A stretch of 64,000 nucleotides of DNA from Phoronis australis (lineage: Eukaryota > Phoronida > Phoronidae): contig NMRA01000403.1 of NCBI GenBank assembly GCA_002633005.1, forward strand, positions 58,888 to 122,887, written 5' to 3'. The notes under the pieces are model-generated. The model did not search any database. It worked only from the letters and a program-made list of their open reading frames with translations, and was not told the origin of the DNA. A program made the position numbers and the translations under genes. Positions 59,801-64,000 of this stretch are shown here, one piece after another (position 1 is the stretch's first letter; every line of letters starts with the position of its first letter).

Positions 59801-62154
59801 AACACCTACCCCTAGGATAAAAAGAAGAGAGGAGTTCAAATTTGGTGCTAGTGCAGTGTTCGTCCAATAGGATTACTAAAGTGTTGTGCAACTCACCATG
59901 TGTAGCACAGTTGAAAATATCAATTGCCCAGCTCAAGACAAATTAACAACTCGTATTAGCCATTTAAGCAGACAAAAGCACAGAACAGATTAATGAACTA
60001 TTTACAAATTAAAATCAAAGTTACGACAGTCTTAACAAAGACCAGACTAACCAGATTCGATAAAACGGACCCCGTTACTTAAGACCACGAACTGTTCTTT
60101 GGTTACCTATTTCTGCAACTAATTTTGCAAGCGCAAGGTTAATTTGAACACGAAACTTAAAACTTTTTACCCTGATATCCGATGCTACACATGGCTTTAA
60201 GTTTCCGAAGTAAAGTCTAAAATAAAGAACAGTATTGTCTAATTACCTCAATCAGGAAATATACCTTGGTGTTATTTCAATGTGATTTTATTGATTTTGC
60301 AAAGGACAAGCAAGTCACTTTCCTATAAATCAATGGACAGTTTACACATGTGGCTAGTCAACACAAGGTATACCTCATATTGATTCGCTCCAGTCATTTA
60401 ACTAAAGGTGATGTGTGATGACCTTTGAAAAATGCAACAGCAGATCGAGTCTTGATTGGTGCCCAGTGTGTGCAGTGTAATTGGAAAAATCCCTTTTTCA
60501 AGCACTTTCACAGTTATTGTAGTGAGATCTATTCAAATATCAATACCAGTAGTGGTCTCCTAATTAGGAACACATCAGACAAATTTCATGAAGAACCAAG
60601 GATGAAATAGCTCCTAGGTAGATACCAAGAGAGACAAAAGGACTTGATTGACTTCACGGGTTCTGGCAGGTGAACTAGCTTGCTAAGAGATCTGATTGGT
60701 TTAAAAGATGGAAATAGGTGCTGGGTAGATACTAAGGGAGACAAAATGACTTGATTGACTTCACCGGTTCTGGCAAGTGAACTAGCTCACTAAGAGATCT
60801 GATTAGTTTAAAAGCTGGAAGTCGTCATCGGGAATCAATCAAATGTCTTATGCAAAGTTCATCAACTGTACTAGTAATAGCGATTGGCAATTTGACACTT
60901 GGGGATGCAGCAGTAGTCAGATTTATCCAAAAATCAACACCTGATGTGCTTTACTCTATAGTTATACATATAATCACGCTAAATCTCATGATGGTTCGTC
61001 GAAGAACATAATTACACGAAACTTTATGAACATACATCAAGGAACTTTTCAGATATTGTGACAGGCACAAAAACAGACAAAAACAGGGTGCCATGATAGC
61101 TGTCAGATCTGTCAGAAAGTCAATGGCAGCTATCTTCGTTTGTCAAATTTCATTAAGAACAAGGAATTTAGTAGACGCAACAAAAACTAAAATTGCCAGG
61201 AGAAGGCATCAGAGTAAATCCGTCCAAAATTCATGTAGACCAAGCTCTCTTCAATAGGAACACATGTGCAAATTTTTCTCACAATTTTTTACGTGGTTTG
61301 GTACAAAACAGCCACAAAAGTAAAAATATAGCCGCTAAAGGGAGAATGAATTTAACCTGTCTGAAACAGGGAAAGTGTCCTCGTCTCCATCAAACACACA
61401 TTTTGCTAAATTTCATGAAGATCTATCAGAGAGTTTCAGAGACAATGAGGCATGCGCAAAGTAAATCTAAACTGCCACTTAAGGGATGCCAAAGAAATTG
61501 GATCAAAATCAATGTCAGCCCTGCCTTGCTCGCTTGAGTAGGGACATCTATATCAAATTTCATGATAATCTATTAAAAAATGTGGTAGATCTATACTGAA
61601 GCAGAGAGGAATAATTGCCACTAGGCAGCACTACAAAAGTCAAATAATGTAGGGGTTATGAAATTTGCACATTCATAAATTATTGAAGTCCCAAGTTTTT
61701 TTACAGTACTTGCAGTGGCACAGAGCTGAGAAATATCGCCAGAGCTGCAGCGACTTAACTTCCCAGAAGTTACACCATAATAGCAAAAGACAACATTTTT
61801 ATTCTCCAAATGAAAAGTTAATGTCAACTGCTATTCCAGACTGGAAGGCATAATAAAAGATATGTTTCTCATATTTCACTGTACTTCATACAGTGTATGT
61901 GACCATATTTTCACTAGTTTTTTTAGTACTAATCCTGGCCGGATATCCATAACGAGACCCAGAGAGCTTAACCAGGTAATGTGTCACTTGGGCAACTACT
62001 TACGTCTCGACAGTGTTGAGACCTAGTGCCTTCAGTTTCATCAGTCTGTCCTCCCAGTACTCCGGCACTATCCTGAAATAGTGCATAGCACCACTCAGGA
62101 TACGTATCTCTTCATTGTTTAACAAGAACTTCTCATTACCAGGCGTCTGCAGAC
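40657..62154 (-). CDS. GLB1L2-like: Beta-galactosidase-1-like protein 2/3-type glycosyl hydrolase (GH35), N-terminus outside the model
   Basis: Coding exons, 5' to 3' on the minus strand: 62004-62154, 58712-58780, 58217-58312, 57526-57634, 55227-55401, 53905-54060 (second copy 53315-53470), 51844-51978, 50516-50605, 49280-49383, 47642-47791, 47146-47229, 45254-45344 or 44186-44276, 42822-43033, 41824-41940, 40657-40725. All have GT donors and AG acceptors, all phases agree, and using one alternative of each pair gives 601 codons. GH35 marks: [53 protein letters not shown] (acid/base Glu), [13 protein letters not shown] (nucleophile Glu), [17 protein letters not shown], then the C-terminal jelly rolls with [19 protein letters not shown] and [11 protein letters not shown], and the end [13 protein letters not shown] and [14 protein letters not shown] favour GLB1L2/L3 over lysosomal GLB1. 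It should remove terminal beta-galactose in the lysosome or secretory route. A signal or anchor exon is expected upstream of 62154, but I did not find it. Confidence 0.95.
41130..41400 (-). pseudogene. LINE C-terminal fragment (jockey/R1-like)
   Basis: The minus-strand ORF begins [19 protein letters not shown] and continues into [19 protein letters not shown], the H-x-x-L...C-x-x-C...ET-x-x-HL-x-x-x-CP zinc knuckle at the end of jockey/R1-type reverse transcriptases. It ends with [11 protein letters not shown]. The fragment sits in the last intron of the beta-galactosidase gene in sense orientation. Confidence 0.75.
44186..44276 (-). CDS. GLB1L2-like: Alternative exon 12b of the beta-galactosidase-like gene
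   Basis: A 91-bp exon, entering in phase 0 and leaving in phase 1, with acceptor CACCAACAG and donor GTAACA. It encodes [19 protein letters not shown] and ends NEQRK. It is homologous to exon 12a 1 kb upstream: 15 of 30 codons give identical residues. Its ENMGRVNY is closer to the usual family form than 12a's ENTGRVNY. Either exon fits in frame. Both together would shift the frame, because 91 is not a multiple of three. Confidence 0.85.
44616..44741. mobile_element. MITE family A, copy 3 (best preserved)
   Basis: GTTCAGTAACGCTAGGACC plus TCGCTAAAA at left and the near reverse complement TTTTTAGCGAGG plus TCGTAGCGCTACTGAAC at right give about 28-bp terminal inverted repeats around a 126-bp element. 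It is inserted in the intron between alternative exons 12a and 12b. Confidence 0.85.
45254..45344 (-). CDS. GLB1L2-like: Alternative exon 12a of the beta-galactosidase-like gene
   Basis: A 91-bp exon, phase 0 in and phase 1 out, with an acceptor ending TTTCAAG and donor GTAGTG. It encodes [20 protein letters not shown] and ends QQRK, the second jelly-roll strand region of GH35 enzymes. The size and phases are identical to exon 12b. The donor is weaker than that of 12b (GTAGTG against GTAACA, both non-consensus at +5). Confidence 0.85.
46252..46320. repeat. (GT)n/(GTGC)n microsatellite
   Basis: Uninterrupted GT run followed by GTGCGTGC-type words, in an intron of the beta-galactosidase gene. 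Confidence 0.85.
48372..48510. mobile_element. Small TIR element plus partial second copy
   Basis: CATGGGCGGTGCACCATAG at left and the reverse complement of GTGCTGCACCGCCCATG at right bound a 74-bp palindromic element (48372-48445). A diverged half copy (GAGCGGTGTATCACAG...CAATTTTTTCAGTGATC) follows to about 48510. It looks like a hAT-type MITE remnant. Confidence 0.55.
51995..52092. repeat. Short minisatellite AACAGGAAGTAAACAT
   Basis: Four to five tandem 15-17-bp units containing AGGAAGTAAA, decaying at the right edge. It lies 17 bp upstream (in the gene sense) of the acceptor of exon 7 (51978) of the beta-galactosidase gene. Confidence 0.8.
53024..54203 (-). repeat. Tandem 590-bp duplication containing exon 6 twice, joined at a single N
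   Basis: Block 53024-53613 and block 53615-54203 are nearly identical, with about eight substitutions or small indels plus a microsatellite length change. An N at 53614 marks the junction. Each block holds a complete 156-bp exon (53315-53470 and 53905-54060) with intact splice sites and the nucleophile motif [13 protein letters not shown]. The one exonic difference (53353, G against A on the plus strand) is silent. Confidence 0.9.
54907..55217. mobile_element. MITE family B, copy 2 (TTAA-flanked, piggyBac-like)
   Basis: Left end TTAAGAGCCATCCACACACG with GACTTACCCTAG; right end GTGTGTGGACAGGACTTAA. These are inverted repeats with TTAA at both outer edges, as expected for piggyBac-type target-site duplication. 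The interior is shared with 32651-33045. The right end lies nine bases from the donor of beta-galactosidase exon 5 (exon edge 55227). Confidence 0.75.
59151..59319. repeat. Imperfect inverted repeat rich in GTGTTACAC words
   Basis: GGTGTTACACTGGGGTAACA at left faces TGTTACTTTGGTGTACGG and AACACCAGTG at right. Further TGTGTTAAACTAACACC/GTTAGTGTTACACC pairing lies inside. It is probably a small foldback element. Confidence 0.45.
59524..59758. mobile_element. MITE with about 70-bp terminal inverted repeats
   Basis: ATTATGAGTCATTACTGATT at left and the reverse complement of the right end, ATTATGAGTCGTTACTGAAC, begin long arms that continue through CTTACTTGAGATGAAA to GTCTGCTGAC. An inner palindrome (CGAAGAGGAGG / CCTCCTCTTCG) lies between. 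It is non-coding and sits in an intron of the beta-galactosidase gene. Confidence 0.75.
60581..61635 (+). repeat. Degenerate tandem array 3, monomer about 140-147 bp
   Basis: AAATTTCAT-type words occur at about 60581, 61145, 61268 (degenerate), 61408 and 61555. GCCAC/GCCAG-type motifs follow each of the last four, near 61190, 61330, 61472 and 61616 (ATTGCCACTAGGCAGCAC in the last). The spacing of 140-147 bp and the alternation of the two words match arrays 1 and 2. The 114-codon ORF over it is a by-product. It is in the first visible intron of the beta-galactosidase gene. Confidence 0.6.
60608..60821. repeat. Direct tandem duplication, 107-bp unit
   Basis: Units 60608-60714 and 60715-60821 share GACTTGATTGACTTCAC, GGTTCTGGCA, GTGAACTAGCT and AAGAGATCTGATT, about 88 percent alike. 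The duplication is next to or inside array 3. Confidence 0.8.
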
Positions 62155-63620
62155 CTACAACACACAGATGGTGCGCACGTCAAATTGGTGATCACCGCAC
62201 TGTCCGCTTGGAGGTGCTCTGCAGCACACCTTCTGTTAAAAAATATCATACTTTTGACCACTTACTGCCATAAAACTACTCTCAACTTGTTCACCACTGA
62301 GACTGAATGTACTTCTGAGGTTTGTGAGAATTTGTTCACAAGCTGTCAGATATTCCCAAGCAAAGAAAGGTTAAATCATTTCTTACCTCAGCAAATGACA
62401 CAGGGCAGCTTTAAGAAAAGCATGATTATTAACTCCAAACCAGGACAAACATCCAAAATGAATTAAAACCACAATATTGCCAAATTTAAAACGGCTATAA
62501 TTACACCTTCCATCACATAAAAGACTTACATTTAGTTACCTACCATTACGACATTGGTCTCAAAGCGTTCCTCAGTTGAAACTTTGTTATTGCTTGAAAC
62601 CAGGCGTTACAAGATGACTTGTCATGGGGTGTCATTTTATTTGATGAATATGGTCTCAAGCAATCATTAAATGTCAGTTCCTTAAAAGATCAAAAACTCT
62701 CATCTCAGTAACTAACAAGTTGAGGCCAATTTGTTTGGATTAAGTGGTCTAAATTAAAAGTTAAATTTCTTTGGGGGGGGGAGGCAAGGTTTTCGCTGCC
62801 TTGAACTCCCAGACATCGCTAATTGACCTATCACAAGCTCCGCTCCTTTGCGAAATGTCGACAAACAAACAATAAGTTTTACCCAGCAACATGTTGTTTG
62901 TCAGGTAAAATAGCTGCTTGAAAATGAAGGTGTGTCAAGAATGCTGTGTTCTGATTGGTCACTTAAGCTGTCACTCAAAGTCCTGGTGAAAGGTCATTTA
63001 AGTCAAGCATAAATTACAAACATCAAATTCATAAGGAAACAAGGCTGTTGAGTGGTTGTTATAGTTGGACAATATGCTTCTCTACATCAGGTGTGGCTGT
63101 TTCAGTCCTTGATATCTCAAGTTGATCTAGGAAGCCTCTATTGTGTGGTACAAAGCCATTGTGGCGCTAGTGATGTATGCAGGACAATAAAATTCTGGCT
63201 GAATTAAATGTCAAGGACAGAAAATTGGTAATTATTGAACGTGTTTGGCTTCTGAAATTGAAATCCTCATGAAAAGTTAGGGTAAAATTCTTCTTTCAAG
63301 AGAAAAATACAATATAAAATAGTCAAAACGATGAGAGATGGATTTTTACTTCTTGACAACAGTTTTGAGTCAATGTGTACTAAAATTAATGTATTCATTC
63401 AGCATAAAAGATAATTGGCTTTTGCCTCTTGACATCGGACAAAAGAATGAGCTTGGCACTTAACAAAAGAATGATTGATATAAGGCCTTTCAAAATGGGT
63501 TCCTCTGGAATAGGGACTAAGCAGGGGTAAGTTGCAATGTGGAATACCGGGTAAATCAAGTTAATGGCAGCAAATTTCCCCATGGAATGTGCAATTATAC
63601 TAGCCCATACCAAAAGACCA
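62155..63620. other. No exon recognised upstream of the first visible beta-galactosidase exon
   Basis: The missing N-terminal exon should end with a donor leaving one base of a codon. I found no minus-strand stretch here with a convincing signal peptide or anchor followed by such a donor. It may lie beyond the window. Confidence 0.4.
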
Positions 63621-63623
63621 TGT

Positions 63624-64000
63624 TTGCCGCAAGCTTGCCGCAAGCTTGCCGCAAGCTTGCCGCAAGCTTGCAGCAAACATGCCGCAAGCTTGCGGCAAAC
63701 AATTTTGTTTGCAGCAAACCAGCCGCAAAGTTTGCAGGAGTTTGCCGCTACCCGCAACTCAGCCGCACACATTGCCGCAACCTTGCTGCAAACACTGAAG
63801 TTTGCAGGAATGTTGCGGCAAACTTGGTGATTGAAAAAGTGTTTGCGGGAAAGTTGCAGGAAACTTTATTGTTGAAAAGTGTTTGCGGGAAAGTTGCAGG
63901 AAACTTTATTGGTGAAAAAATGTTTGCGGGAAAGTTGCAGGAAACTTTATTGATGAAAAAGTGTTTGCGGGAAAGTTGCAGGAAACTTTATTGGTGAAAA
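63624..64000. repeat. Compound tandem repeats (11-bp and 40-41-bp units) reaching the window edge
   Basis: TTGCCGCAAGC repeats four times from 63624. A degenerate zone of TTTGCxGCAA words in both orientations (TTTGCCGCAA, TTGCGGCAAA) follows. From about 63841 a 40-41-bp unit, GTTTGCGGGAAAGTTGCAGG plus AAACTTTATTGxTGAAAA, repeats four times to the end. Overlapping ORFs on both strands are periodic artefacts. Confidence 0.85.

Noticed and set aside
61193-61537. 114-codon ORF
   Set aside because: It coincides with degenerate tandem array 3 and shows no protein features.
63395-63997. Overlapping ORFs rich in KLAA, CRKL and AGKLQET words
   Set aside because: They follow the 11-bp and 40-41-bp DNA periods in several frames and both strands; the repetition is in the DNA, not a selected protein.
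1-64000. CRISPR arrays, bacterial operons, integrated phage or plasmid origins
   Set aside because: Spliced genes, LINEs, MITEs and CA microsatellites identify animal nuclear DNA. The tandem arrays lack unique spacers between exact repeats.

Overview
This is a gene-poor stretch of an animal nuclear genome. It has long introns with GT-AG junctions and a dense load of non-LTR, Penelope-like and LTR retroelement remnants, MITEs and satellite-like tandem repeats. Two near-identical 590-bp blocks meet at a single N and differ at only a handful of sites, as expected from a highly heterozygous, probably marine invertebrate. I cannot name the species. A deuterostome invertebrate would fit, but no diagnostic marker is present.

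I can support three protein-coding loci. (1) 1023-2003, minus: an intronless class A GPCR with opsin-like features but no retinal-binding lysine in TM7. (2) 24683-34775, plus: a seven-exon model of an all-coiled-coil protein of about 260 residues; the last exon is tentative and I do not recognise the family. (3) 40657-62154, minus: a GLB1L2/GLB1L3-type family-35 beta-galactosidase. Fifteen coding positions of this third gene are in the window (601 codons, stop included in the last exon) and only the N-terminal exon(s) are missing. Loci 2 and 3 converge on a 34.8-40.6 kb interval filled with retroelement debris.

Layout: 1-5 kb GPCR and flanks; 4.83-5.55 kb assembly gap next to a microsatellite and a 48-bp-arm hairpin; 5.5-24.6 kb no gene, with MITEs, a tRNA-derived repeat, a Penelope endonuclease remnant, a large foldback and one degenerate 140-bp repeat array; 24.7-34.8 kb coiled-coil gene, its introns holding two LINE fragments, a 60-bp minisatellite and a 1-kb tandem array; 35.3-38.9 kb LINE, gag and LINE remnants; 40.6-62.2 kb beta-galactosidase gene, whose introns hold more elements; 63.6-64.0 kb tandem repeats running off the edge.

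Most interesting signals: (a) a pair of homologous 91-bp exons (45254-45344 and 44186-44276) of equal length and phase in the beta-galactosidase gene, which look like mutually exclusive exons; (b) a dispersed tandem repeat family at 17.8, 31.1 and 61 kb with monomers of about 135-161 bp, each carrying a GCCACTAGGGGGC-type sequence that resembles the CTCF core motif; (c) an exact-length duplication of the catalytic-nucleophile exon, possibly an unmerged haplotype; (d) the lysine-less opsin-like receptor. I see no new multi-gene system.
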